Source: Xenopus tropicalis (Eukaryota > Chordata > Amphibia > Anura > Pipidae). From it: a DNA stretch of 64,000 nt. The stretch is taken from assembly GCF_000004195.4 (NCBI RefSeq), contig NC_030678.2, positions 80,078,904 through 80,142,903 on the forward strand, given 5' to 3'. Shown in pieces: positions 11,731-22,731 of this stretch. Positions within the stretch are counted from its first letter, which is position 1. Every line of letters begins with the position of its first letter. The notes under the pieces are model-generated. The model was not told the DNA's origin and did not search any database. It saw nothing but the letters and a program-made list of their open reading frames with translations. A program made the position numbers and the translations under genes.

Positions 11731-12983
11731 CACTGCAACATTTTTTATGCATTTTCAGTATGTTTTACAAATGGTTCCCAAAATCATGAAATTAACACCT
11801 ATGTGCTGAAATTAACACCTATGTGTATAAGCCCTTATTATGGTGGATATGTGAGGTACACAAAATTTTATGAATGGTGTCAACAGTATAGAAGCACAGA
11901 CCACTCAAACACATGTTCTTTCTGATGTTAAAACACTTTGTTAATACCACATGTGTAAACTGAATATACACAAATAAACACACGCATGTAATTACATGAT
12001 GACTACTTTGCTGTATGTTCAAAATGCTGAAAACACCCTGCAATATAAGTACAAGCAAGGGATTGTTTTATTATTGCAGAGCAAAAGGAAATCATTTTCA
12101 AAAAGTGTATTTAGCCAAATAAAAAAAGAAATCCAAGGATGTGCTGAAGCTTCCTGCTTTAAGAGATTGTTTTTTTCTTTAACACTAGAAGGACCAATTA
12201 CTGGTTGTGTGTCAGAACTCTGCAGAAGGAGTGCTTCTTCTAATAGAAGGAGACAAAGGAAACTGCCAGCTTTAGAAGTACCCCTGAAGACCACACACTT
12301 TCAGCAGCCTGGTGTTTTTCTTAGAGAATGGAGGCCCCTATAGAAGAAAATAAGGGCAGAGGTTCACAGTCTTTTCCACGACTGCACTGAAAAGGCAACT
12401 GTTTTTTTTTTTTTTTGCCTTTTTATACATTTTGTGTAGAAGGTAAGATGAACCAACAGCAGAGTATTTTGCCAAAACATCCTATACAAAAACAATAGAA
12501 TTTTTTCTTTTCTTTGTAAAACACATCTATTGACTTGGTAATTTAGGGCAGTGACCTTCTCACCTCCAGTTACATTTTCCCTGTGAGTTATTTTTCTGGG
12601 GCAGTCTTCTGTTATTTCCTTTACCTTTGGAGTTACTCACACAGAACAAAACAATAGGTTACCTTTTAAATATGTTAGGCAAAGTGGCTTAGAACTAGAT
12701 AAGGAAATGTGTAAGGGAAATCTCCCATTATATATTGTGCTAAACTGACAAACTCAGCATCGTTTGAGGAATAACAGAAATTTGAAATCTGCCACTTGAT
12801 AAGAAGGACAAAGGAAGATTTAATTTGCCATTTAGTGGCCGTCACCAATAGCCCATTAAAGAAAGCATTTTCCCCATACAATCTATTAATCTTTTTATAA
12901 GGATGTTGTGATGATTGTTTCCTGATGAAAGTTCTGATTATCTATTGTTTGTTTACAGTACACTCCTCCACTGATGAATGGGA
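11731..12983. other. unassigned sequence
   Basis: No element recognised. Open frames over 11996-12343 (both strands) carry no motif. There is a T-run at about 12402-12416. Confidence 0.45.
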
Positions 12984-13415
12984 GGCCCATTTATCAACAT
13001 TCTTTGTAAAATTCTTAACAAACTCATTTTCTCTAAAACCACGAATGCCAAGTAATTTATTAAAACAGCCATTTCTAAAAAGCATGAACAAAAAAAAAAA
13101 TGCTGGGAAAAAAAGCAGCCCCACCCCCCCACCACAAATTATTCATTTTGTCACATAAAGCATCGAAAATCCACAAAAACCTTTTAAAACCACAAAGCAA
13201 AGAAAGATTGTTCCAATTTGCCCAGCACAGCTCCCACTGACTTCAACATGACATTGGCAGCTTTTAGATGGCACATATTTACTTTTGGATAAGTCATAGA
13301 TTTTACGCATAATAAATGATAAAAAATGTTTTTTTTCCCCACAAAAATAGTATTTTTGTTTAAAAACATACGCATAGTGAAACCCTCCCCCCACAACCTT
13401 TAGTAAATAGGCCCC
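12984..13415. mobile_element. MITE with 'atttact/tcaa' inverted ends
   Basis: Left end ggcccatttatcaacattct and right end cctttagtaaataggcccc form an imperfect inverted pair. The interior is AT-rich and non-coding. The ends resemble the ggggc-atttactaa termini of the foldbacks near 43.2 kb and 62 kb. Confidence 0.55.
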
Positions 13416-13986
13416 ATACTGTACTATTTTGCATAAGATTCAGGTGCATATTTCTTTTCTCAGATGTGCAACGTTCTCATCTGCAGTCTGGCTATGGATT
13501 TGATTACATTTCATTATTTTTCAGTACCGAGGTCCTTTGCTCACAATATTAATCCATCTTTATGTCCAAGACAAGTATAAAGAACAGATCCCAGAAATGC
13601 AAACTTCAGAGCTCATATTCACTGTAACTGGCAATTGTTTACAGTCACCTATTCATAGAAAGCAATTTATTGTGTGTAATAGGATTTATCTCTTATTAAG
13701 CAACTGAGGGGTTGTAATTTAGCAGTTTCTATCTGTAGCTAAATAGACAAATGCTACCAGGACCTTACTGTAACCCTATCTTGGCATAAATGCCTTTCCA
13801 GCTAGTGACAGAAGAACATGGGTCACATTGGACTTTCTTATTCAGATGGACCCTTGCTGACTGGAGGAGAAAGGGAAATGATGTTGGGAAACTACACCTC
13901 CCTGCTGCTGTGCAGAAAATCAAAATAGCATGCCAGAGGTTCTTACAAACAAAACAAAAAAACCCTTTATTGTCAAAGCTCCACAC

Positions 13987-14034
13987 TTTCGCAAATTTTT
14001 GCCGAAGCAAAAGGGACAGATTCGCTTATCACTA
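13987..14034 (-). mobile_element. hAT MITE end fragment
   Basis: The sequence ccgaagcaaaagggacagat followed by tcgcttatcacta is the reverse complement of the TAGTGATRAGCGAATCTGTCCC terminus found at 18391 and 63129. Only about 50 bp of one end remains. Confidence 0.6.
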
Positions 14035-14210
14035 CCAGTAATGCCTAAGGAAAGCTACCTCCAGCTATTAATCCTTAGGTGACGCACACGGCTGTTCTTT
14101 CTAGCTTGCCTTACTATTTTACATTCCTAGAAAATACAAAGACTAGACAAAGCTAGTCTGGTAATCTGATTAACCTTTTATGGAGTCCCTGTTCTCAAAA
14201 TTTTCTCTAG

Positions 14211-14419
14211 AAAGGTTGTTTATGCTTGTGTGGCTCACCAACACTTTTTACATCTGATTGTGGTTCATGAGTGCGCTAGGGCACCTCTAGGCTCCCCAGA
14301 CACATCCAACAGGGTCAGAAGATGGAAGGCCAAAGAGAAAGGACCACCCCTTTTCAATCACTATATTAAAGTGGACTGTGTACCTTATGGCTCCCTACAT
14401 TATCTAACATATGTGACAG
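14211..14419 (+). other. candidate exon, unrecognised
   Basis: A 209-bp interval open in one frame and bounded by a pyrimidine-rich acceptor (ttttctctag, ending at 14210) and a consensus donor (gacag then gtaagt at 14420). Translation from the second base includes ...RVRRWKAKEKGPPLFNHYIK... . I recognise no protein family. No repeat was recognised in it. An open stretch of this length with splice-like borders can occur by chance, and it sits beside minus-strand candidates, so only one set, or neither, is likely real. Confidence 0.2.
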
Positions 14420-14505
14420 GTAAGTACCTTTAGATTTTCGCTCTGGAATTTGCAGATGAAATTTATACATTTGTTAAAGCAAAATGACTCTAATAAAGTT
14501 CCTAC

Positions 14506-14682
14506 CTGGCCCACAAAGTTGTATGTTCATCTGTCCATGCATGTGGTCTCCAAACAAGCAGTATGGAAGATCAAACTCTGGAAATGATTCACATCTCATC
14601 AGAACATTTACAGCATAGATTTCTGAATCGGTGCAAGTCACACAATGGCCAATCCAATCCAACACCAGTGGGACAATATCTT
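14506..14682 (-). other. candidate exon, unrecognised
   Basis: On the minus strand 177 bp are open and end at a good donor (gccag then gtagga, GT at 14505-14504). The acceptor side (ccttattttaag) is weak, and an in-frame stop lies just upstream, as expected at an intron edge. The product includes VPLVLDWIGHCVTCTDSE and FPEFDLPYCLFGDHMHGQ, mixed in composition with five cysteines and protein-like rather than repeat-like. I do not recognise the family. It enters and leaves in the same codon phase. Chance is a real alternative. Confidence 0.3.
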
Positions 14683-14912
14683 CTTAAAATAAGGATTCTA
14701 GCAATGTTTCAGACCAACACCGGCCTTATTTCAAGCTTACTGTCTCTTGATAACATATTAGATCAAACTCTGGAATCATAATTAACACTTGTCTAGAATA
14801 GAAACCAAATTGTTCTGGAAAAGTGCAGTGGTTTGAGGGCATGAAGTGCATCAGTAGTTTCTAACTTCCCTGCAGGAAAAAGACAAATCCTCAGGCGAAA
14901 AAACGTGACAAC

Positions 14913-14995
14913 CTGTGGTTTGCACAACTACAGATATTTGGTGAAGTGTCTAAGGAACCTGCTTCTCCTGGTCTGGGAGTTAATGAGGAGTTCAA
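14913..14995 (-). other. weak candidate exon
   Basis: An 83-bp open interval on the minus strand between an AG (tatatcag) and an acag-gttgtc donor. The translation includes LTPRPGEAGSLDTSPNICSC. It starts in phase with the candidate at 15201-15326, but its end phase does not fit the candidate at 14506-14682, which argues against the three forming one transcript as drawn. Confidence 0.12.
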
Positions 14996-15200
14996 CTGAT
15001 ATATTGTTCTAAATCTAAAACTGCAGAAGAGAATCTGAATTGCCCAATATCCTAATGCTTTATGGGTAATTGATACCTACCAAACATCTGAAAACAAACT
15101 GACATGGTGCATGAGTGAGTAGCAGTCAAATTAAGTGCAAACTACAAGACTCATTTAATAAAGCATAAACAAAATATATCAGTCAGTACATATTTCTTAC

Positions 15201-15326
15201 CCACAACGCTGTTTCTTTAGTTTCCAGCATAATTGCACATAGAGGTCCACCATGTGCAAAGGTTTCGCTATTCTGCAAATCAGGTGCAACTGGCATAATA
15301 GCACAGGTTTCAAGTAGGCAGAAGCA
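15201..15326 (-). other. candidate exon, unrecognised
   Basis: On the minus strand, 126 bp (42 codons) are open between acceptor tgattcaatagag (AG at 15328-15327) and a consensus donor (ttgtgg then gtaaga, GT at 15200-15199). The translation includes ETCAIMPVAPDLQNSETFAH and GGPLCAIMLETKE. In-frame stops occur just outside both borders. No family recognised. Together with 14506-14682 it may mark a minus-strand gene, but conservation has not been tested. Confidence 0.28.
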
Positions 15327-15339
15327 CTCTATTGAATCA

Positions 15340-16350
15340 CATTAGTACTGGTAGAATTTTGCACCAATATATGCAAAATTGGTCCACATAACCCAACAAA
15401 GTGGGCATAAAAGGATTTATAATTAAAAACACTTGATCGTGTTTGTAGGTAGTATGAAACTTGCAATAGCAAAAGCAAAGTGAATGTTTTTACTTTTCTG
15501 GTGCTACTGGCCGTTTAATATTTTGCCAGTCCATTAGAGAAACCAGTCAAAATAAAAAATTCACGATCTGAGAAGCTTCCTTAACAGCCTAGTAATACTG
15601 TATGATACATCATGCAAAACTGGTCACTTTCAACAATATAGCATTGCAGCTGTTTTCAACGCCTGCGCATGTAATTTACAATTACTGAGCGAAACGGAAT
15701 ATTGAAATTGCAATGTGTGCTTTTTCATTTAAATAATGTGATTTCTGTGCTTGCAGAACTTTCCATTTTCAACAGAATACAGTCCTCTGTATGACCCATA
15801 CCTGTATTTTACAACAGATTACATATGTCAAGCACTTTTTTTATTATCCTATAGTATTCCTTTTAGAAAGCATTTTCATATTTTAAATAACAGTATATTC
15901 CCATTTTTTGTCTCATTTTCATTTTAACCCTACACTGAAAGTTAAGAAGTAAATTAGGCCAGTAGATAACATGGGATTAAAGCTGGGGAGGTGGTTCTTT
16001 AGGGGTTAAGCATAGTACCGCAGCTTGTCACAGAGGTTTATGACAAGAAATTAAGCAGCAGCTGAGTAGTTTTGCAGGTAACTATGTTTTGTAACATGAT
16101 TGGTTAAAAGATGACACTCATCTTGAGACTCACCTGTAGGGTATTACAAGCCTGCAGGGCAAGGCTCTCATCTTATAGGGGCTGGTCTTAAGACGCAAGG
16201 TAATAATAGGAGAAAAAGGTTGTTTTTTTTTAAGAACGAGTATTGTTGCAGCTTAAAGGTTTTTTGATTTATCTGAAATTATTTTTAATAAGGATGCTTA
16301 TGGTCAGGGATTAAGGCAGAACCAAGAGATAAAATAAAGCAGCTGGTGGA
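15340..16350. other. unassigned sequence
   Basis: No repeat or exon recognised. Confidence 0.45.
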
Positions 16351-16353
16351 GTA

Positions 16354-16424
16354 TATATATATATATACACAGTATATATATTTATATTATTTATATATAT
16401 GTATATATATATGTATATATACAC
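16354..16424. repeat. AT-rich microsatellite
   Basis: Interrupted (ta)n with gtatata and cacagta interruptions over about 70 bp. Confidence 0.85.
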
Positions 16425-18055
16425 AAAGGATGGCACAACCGCTACATATCATACCTCGGGTGCTCGGTAAGTAGTTTCAATAGTATAAAAAAGACCAGCA
16501 ACACCGAGATTGTGAAAAGCGAGAATGTATATTTAAAATAGCATGAACAGCCAGGCTGCTGACCTAGCCAAGGGCCTAGGCTTCAAGCCAGAGGTTCCAA
16601 ACACTGTGCCACCCAATGACCGATAAATGTATTGTATATAACTTTAACAGCCAGAGATTGGAAAGGTTATTTATTATGCCCGGGAAGCAAGTGCAAGAGC
16701 AAAATCTTGTCCCTTGGTGCTCATTCATTCAACACTTGGGGCATAACTGGGCTCTGCACCTCTTGCTGAATTCAAAACTTAATGCGAGGTGCAGAACAGA
16801 GCACAGGTAGGCAAAAGGCCTCTTGAATACAGATCTGCCAAATGCACATCTTTGGGCTCCAGTCCAGAGTCCTGGGTGCAAGTCTAAAATTGCAAAAAAA
16901 AAATCCAGGTTTAAACCCACCCATCCAGCACTAGCGAAATGCCACTCCAGAGTTGCCATTGCACAAGTTATAAAGTTTTGTTCATTATGTTCACATTTGG
17001 ATATCAAAATGAGGGCTTTTATTCTGTTCTGCATCTGAGCACATCTTCAGTATTTGGTCAGTAATTGGCAATGGGCAAAATTCTCGATTTGGTGCATCCT
17101 TAGGGGAAAAAACTTTTTAGGACTAAAGAGAGTCCTAAATGAAATTATATTAATTAAATATCTTTCATTACTATTAAAAAGTATCTTTCCTGCTTATTTT
17201 AATAAAAAGGAATCTGACAGATATCTGGATGACTTTTCACATGGATTTAAAAGTCAGTTTCAAGATTTTCTGTGCTTCATTTTAAATATGGATTTCTTTG
17301 TCTTAACTCCCTGAAGTCCATAGCGGCTCAGACAAAACATAAAAAACACCAGGACCGTACTGTGAAAGTCAGAGAAAAGTCACAGAGAAGATCATATTAA
17401 TATCTGAATATTAATATTTTAAGGCATATTGAATAAGAATATTGTGTAGAAATATGTTGTCCCTGTGTGTGGAATAAAAAGATTTCCAAAATGTAAGCAT
17501 TTGTCTCCCATTTCTGCATCTAATGAAGTTATTCTGTTTACTGGCAGAGTGATTTACATGTTATCGCTGAAGAAAGTCATCATTTTGATATTCAATGAAG
17601 GTTAAAATTTTCATTTTTTTCCTTTATCAGAATTCACAATTGATTTTAATAATAGTTTGGAAATTATGCAGGCAAATGGTTGCAGTCACATTAATACGAA
17701 TGAGCAGTCTGCCAGCCCCCACAGTGGTGTTAACTCCTACTGTGCCACTGGAGTCAAACCATTGAGCAGACACACAGATTTTCAGGCTTCCAAGAAAACA
17801 GAGCATTTTATGCCCAACTCCTAATATTATTTATTTGTTTTATTCTTCAAGTTATGCACTGAGTCGGCCCCAGTTACAACTTGTTATGGAATTTTTTTGT
17901 AACTTTAATCTAGATGACTTCAGGGCTTAATTTGAATGTGGTTTTGTACTCTTTTTTTTATAAAAAAAAAAAAAAAAAGAAAATGTGGTATTAATTTTCA
18001 TCAGACAAAATACCCATGACTATAGTTCACATTAGAGGGCTCTGTAAACAAAGGT
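16425..18055. other. unassigned sequence
   Basis: No element assigned. Short open frames at 16616-17314 lack motifs. A 17-base A-run lies near 17962-17978. The block 17480-17720 is repeat-free and compositionally balanced. Confidence 0.4.
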
Positions 18056-18376
18056 TTAGTAGTTCAAATTGGATAATTGGTTTATAAACACGTAAGGATC
18101 TAATGAGATCTCATGATTATAAAGCTTTGGAGGAGCTGATAGAAGCCATTTGGTGCCCAGGTCATATCCCCCCCTTGGTTGAAATGAGGCATCTTTGTAA
18201 GCTAAAGCTGACAGAATTATTGTCTGCAATAGGCAGAATGTGTCCCAATATTTTTCAGCTAAATGCAGCATAGGTTGTTGTGGCTGCTGCGGTTCTTTCT
18301 GAGAACACTGTGGTGTAGTGATGTGAGTTTGACACAAAGCATGAGCCGCACCCGCCCCTAGTGGACTTGGACGCAC
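18056..18376 (-). other. long open frame, possible terminal exon
   Basis: A 106-codon frame on the minus strand, open back to just inside the hAT MITE target duplication at 18383-18390. The translation contains a Q/P-rich patch (KEPQQPQQPML), then LAEKYWDTFCLLQTIILSAL and FQPRGGYDLGTKWLL, and stops at LNY. An internal acceptor-like site (ccacag then tgttctcag) could start an exon. Composition is protein-like and no repeat was recognised, but I cannot place it in a family. If it is a 3'-terminal exon, the candidates at 14-15 kb would belong to another transcript. Confidence 0.22.
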
Positions 18377-18390
18377 CAGAGCCTGCTAAC

Positions 18391-18694
18391 TGGTGATGAG
18401 CGAATCTGTCCCATTTCGATCCAGTGATAATTTAGCGAATCTTTGAAAAGATTTGCGCAATGTCACAAAAATTGCGAGACAGCGAAAATGTTGCATGCGT
18501 CAAAAAATTGTTGCACGTGTAATTTTTTTTACGCACGTGACTTTTTCTTTGACGCATGTCATTGTTTTTGACACGGGCAACATAGTTTTGTCGCGTGGCA
18601 AATTTTTACAAGACGAATTTTGGCGCCCGTTTTGCGAAACAATCCACCAATGACCAATGAGTCCATGCCTGGCAAATAATTTCGCCCATCACTA
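18391..18694. mobile_element. hAT MITE with perfect 8-bp target duplication
   Basis: The 8-bp ctgctaac is duplicated at 18383-18390 and 18695-18702. Ends tggtgatgagcgaat and attt-cgcccatcacta are inverted repeats of the TAGTGATGRGCGAA type. The 304-bp body is CpG-rich with gttgcacgtgtaa/acgcacgtgac-like inverted words and is non-coding. Same family as 63129-63497, 3905-4171, 13987-14034 and probably 52110. Confidence 0.92.
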
Positions 18695-18702
18695 CTGCTA
18701 AC

Positions 18703-19270
18703 CCATATTTTGAACTGAACCTTAACCCCTGGTTGACATCACAAAGAGGAAGTGGTCAGCCACTGGCATCACCAGCAGGGAGGGTTGGGCAAAAGTTAAT
18801 ATGCAGGGGCTCAATGTAAGAGTTTTGGATATATTGTAAGCTGGACCTGCCCCAGCAACCCCACTTTGTGACCTGAACTTATCCGAACCATGGGTTATAC
18901 CTGCATATCACTACCTGCCTTCCTTCCTTCCTTAGCAATTTTAAGTTTTCATATTATTGTTGTAGCTCCTATTGATTTTAATTAGAGGTACATTTGGTGC
19001 AGACATGTGAAGATCTGTCAAACCATTGTGAATCATCCCTCCTGTTTTGTATGTGGTTTGAAAGTAAGGATCAGTCCTACGTTAAAAGAACATGTGATAG
19101 AGCACAAAAATAGCTCATTATAGAATAAATAAAATTGTAAAGGGAAAATTTTGAAACGTTTTAGCCAATGGTACTTCGTAATATGCGAGCAGCAACATTT
19201 TCGAGCCTCTTTGCTTACATGAAATATTTTCTTTTAATAAAAATAAGGGATATAGGGTTTTGTTGGTATA
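18703..19270. other. unassigned sequence
   Basis: No element recognised; a short (ccttccttccttcctt) run lies at about 18918-18932. Confidence 0.45.
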
Positions 19271-19400
19271 GACCAGGGCTGTCCAACTGGAGGTCTGCGG
19301 GCCGGATGTGGCCCTCTAAAGGATTTAATGGCCCGTAGTCTGCTCAAAGGCGGATTAACCCTTAATGTGTTCAACATATCTGCGCCAGCATCATTGTGAG
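19271..19400. repeat. hAT-like terminus fragment
   Basis: Starts ccagggctgtccaactgga with gcgggccggatgtggccctc downstream. This resembles the CAGGGGTGTCAAACT-type terminus of Charlie-like hAT elements in vertebrates. No matching right end was found nearby. Confidence 0.45.
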
Positions 19401-19575
19401 CATGTGACTAACATAGAGCAGGATGTTAATTCCAGAGCCTAGGAGAGCAGGAGTGGAAGATAAAGCTGGAAAAGGAAAGTGATGAAAGAAGATCAGCTAG
19501 TAGAGTGTTAGATACTAAATTAAGGAACATATAATAGATAAGTAAACATCCATCATACTTTTGTTAGTACTCACC

Positions 19576-19954
19576 CTAAAGGTGCCCATATACCTTCAGA
19601 TCCGCTTGCTTGGCGATGTCGCCAAGTAAGCGGATCTTCTCCCGATATCCCCCACCTACAGGTGGGCAATATCGGGAAAATCCAGGCTAATTCGATCGTT
19701 TGGCCCTGTGGCCAAACGATCAAATTATAATGACGGGTATAGGCAAAGTCGGTCCGGGGACTGCATCAATGAGCCGATGTGGTCCCCGATCTGACTAGAT
19801 TTTTTAACCTGCCCGATCAATATCTGGCCAACTTCAGGCCAGATATCGGTCGCCAGACCCGTTGGTAGTGCCCATACACGGGCCAATTAGCTGCCGAATT
19901 GGTCTAAGGGACCGATATCGGCAGCTAGAATCGGCCCGTGTATGGGGACCTTAA
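19576..19954. mobile_element. multi-hairpin TTAA-type MITE
   Basis: Outer ends are ctaaaggtgcccatata and tgtatggggaccttaa, an imperfect inverted pair that could reflect a TTAA target. Inside are consecutive self-complementary segments: 19599-19636 (gatccgcttgcttggcga and its complement), 19641-19676, 19694-19721 (gatcgtttggcc/ggccaaacgatc), about 19751-19792, about 19815-19851 and about 19877-19940. Each pairs locally, so the element is a chain of hairpins. Non-coding. Confidence 0.75.
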
Positions 19955-21935
19955 GTGGGGCCCATTATACAATCTAAAAATTTAATTAAAAACAAAAAAT
20001 CCTTGAATTATCAGTGAGTGTTCAAGAGGAGCAATCTGCATTTAACATAGATGTTTGCAAATATGTCATTTTTGTGTTGTTTTCAACATGGTTAAGAGAA
20101 ATACAGCTTTAGGAAAAAGGTCTGAATCCAATATGGAAGTTTTGAATACTGGACTTCAAACTACACTGCAGTTGATTTCATTAGCTGTCCATTAACTAGA
20201 TTTCCCATATTACTATTAAAAGATGTTAAAAGCCATCCATGTACTTAGCACTGATGTATAAAGATTGAAATGATGATGGACTGTGGCTTTCAGATTATTA
20301 AAGGGGGGGGAAACATCATGTTTATTTTATCTGCCTATAAAAATGTAGCAGTTCTCCATGAATATGCAAACTGATTTGGTTTAATTAGCATGATTGGCTT
20401 CTGCAGTAGCAGAGTCGAATGTGTTTAGAGGGATATGAGGCAGTCACTAATGAGGTCAGGGTAATGGGCTTGTAAAAGAAAGCTTCAACTGCTGGTCCAT
20501 CTGCTGCACAAGCAACATCAAATCATACAGTATGTTTGTATTGAATGCTATCTCTGATTGTAAGAGTCACAGAGAACAGAGAATTACAAAGCATTATCAA
20601 TTGGCGAGCAATGGCTGATGCTTACAATACTTGCAAGAAGAACAAAATAATGACCTGCAAGCAACACTGGGCAAGTTCATTTAAATCTCTAATACTAAAG
20701 CTTAACACTCAATAGCCTTTTGCTAACAGGTAACTTTCCACTATGATTGCCATTCATTCTATAACTAATATATTGAACACTTTTTAATTTATATCTAAAA
20801 CTTTTCAACCTTTGGGTCTTTAAAGGTCTTTTTGAAGGTTTAAAGATCTGTGTTCTCTTCATGTTGATGGTGGGTGATGTTTGGTTATGACCTGCAGCAG
20901 GGATCAATTCCAAATGTTTGCCAAAGCTATGTTCCATCTTTTGGTTATGAAATACAAAAGGCCTGAAAGAGCTTATGGATTCCTAAAAAAAAGACTCACG
21001 TGTCATTGCATTTAACCCTTTCCATGCCAACTATGTTTATTCTAAATTGTGGACAATAAAGTTAGCAGCATCTGGATAGTGTAAAATCTATATTGCCAGG
21101 TGTAAAGTCATACTAGGGGAATAGCTGCCATTAAAAATTCTAGAAGGGAATTGAGTTAAACAGGATCATGAAAGGAAATGATATACTTTATTTAAAAATG
21201 TTCAGTGATTGTAAAGCTGTTTATTATTGCAATTTTGATTACAAGCAGTATCTGTCTGTTTATATTCTCTCCATTACTGGTTTTGAACACTAAATCGATG
21301 TTGCAGAAGTCAACAGAAGGAGAACTGTCTACTACTACATTGTTTTAAGAGTCAGAAATGGACAACAGACATTGCTTCTGCTGTCTGTGCAAAAAAACTT
21401 TTTTTTTATTATTATTATTATTAACAGTCATAGCAAAAGAGAACCTGATATATTGAATGCTTTTAAATCGTTAAAGATTTTAATTTCTATAAAAAATAAT
21501 TATCAAAAACAAACTAAAGCGTGGAACAGAACAGACATCACAATCTGAGTAGCTTTATGTAGGTGATACAGTTCCTCCGTGTCCTGCGTGGTTGCTGTCA
21601 ATCAGAGATGTCATGAGTGCAGGATTTTTCCCAAAAATAAATAAAAGATTTCTGCTTGTGATGTGCCAACTCTAAAGCAACATATGCTGCCGGATACAGT
21701 ACCCACACAAGCTAATTTCAGATTACCATCCTGGATACCCCTTGTGCAATACAGAAACAGTGCCAACAAGGAAGAACAGAATGGCCTACCTATGCTGCGG
21801 GGGGAGGGGGGGGGTGTTCTATCTGCTAGAATTTATATTGCCACTTGTGCTGAGTGTACAATACACACAAAAGTATATGATTTTTAAATATTATATATAT
21901 AATAACCTGTCAATTATATGATTATAAACAATGTT
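19955..21935. other. repeat-poor stretch
   Basis: No mobile element assigned. 20330-20490 contains atgaatatgcaaactgattt next to taattagcatgattgg, octamer-like and homeodomain-like motifs in repeat-free DNA. A short (tta)n lies at 21405-21424, and a G-run at about 21800-21814. Confidence 0.35.
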
Positions 21936-21939
21936 TGAT

Positions 21940-22032
21940 GTAATCTCTGTAATAATAAAACAGTATTTATACCTGATCCCAACTAAGATATAAATTATCC
22001 TTTTTGGAGGAAAAACAATCCTACTGGGTAAC
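21940..22032 (-). mobile_element. family A internal fragment
   Basis: Only the core survives: aataaaacagtatttatacc, then gatcccaactaagatataaa and gaggaaaaacaatcctactg. Both termini are missing. Confidence 0.7.
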
Positions 22033-22035
22033 CCT

Positions 22036-22074
22036 TTATATATTACAATATATACAGTATATATATATATATAT
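22036..22074. repeat. AT microsatellite at LTR insertion site
   Basis: (at)n ending immediately at the TG of the LTR that follows; the matching atat is found after its CA end. Confidence 0.75.
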
Positions 22075-22726
22075 TGTGACATGCTGACTGCCTGTACACG
22101 CAATTTGGGGGAATTAGCAATGGTAGGTAGGTAGGCATGCAGAGGATCTGGAGCATAGAGACAGGGACACCAAGTGTTCAGGCAAAACTCAGGTTTATTT
22201 AGGGCCAGTTCTTCCCAACCGAAACATAACACAGTTCATCAACATACAGTTCAGGATTATTGTTTGTCCCTTTTTCAGGGTTCTCACCTTCCAGGGTTAG
22301 TTCCACGCTCTGGAACACTCAGGCTTCACATTAAGCCTTGCTGAGCCCTCTCAGCACTCATCCGTCTGGTCATAACTCCCTCTGCTCCCTGCAGTGGCAG
22401 GTGGCACCCCCAGCTCCTCTGGGAGTTCCTAACACAGGCAGCCCTCCTGCTCTGTGCCCTGCTCTGAGAGTGACCTTCACTCAGTCAAGGTTCAATTCCA
22501 ACTCCAACCACTCTGTGTAAATCATACAGCCCTTTTATTGGCTGCTCACCTGCAGCCAATCAGGCAGCTCCCTACATCTGGCCAAATCAAACCTTAAAGA
22601 GAGATTTACTCCAACACAGTATTACCTGCTGTAAAACCAGGTATTTTACCTGGTGCCATTTGTATTCAACCTTAATCACTGGTGGAAATACACCAAATAA
22701 TGCTCTTTCCCATTGCATCTCTCACA
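22075..22726 (-). mobile_element. probable solo LTR of a retrotransposon
   Basis: A 652-bp block beginning tgtgacatg and ending tctcaca, so its ends are TGTGA...TCACA. It is flanked by atat on both sides, although the AT-rich site makes this duplication weak. Read on the minus strand it has a TATA-like caataaaagg (22531-22540) and, about 335 bp downstream, an AATAAA (22194-22199), the order expected of U3-R-U5. No internal region or second LTR is present. Family not identified. Confidence 0.55.
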
Positions 22727-22731
22727 ATATA

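Noticed and set aside
19599..19636. tRNA or microRNA hairpin
   Set aside because: A perfect local inverted repeat but no cloverleaf or B-box, and part of a MITE with several such hairpins.
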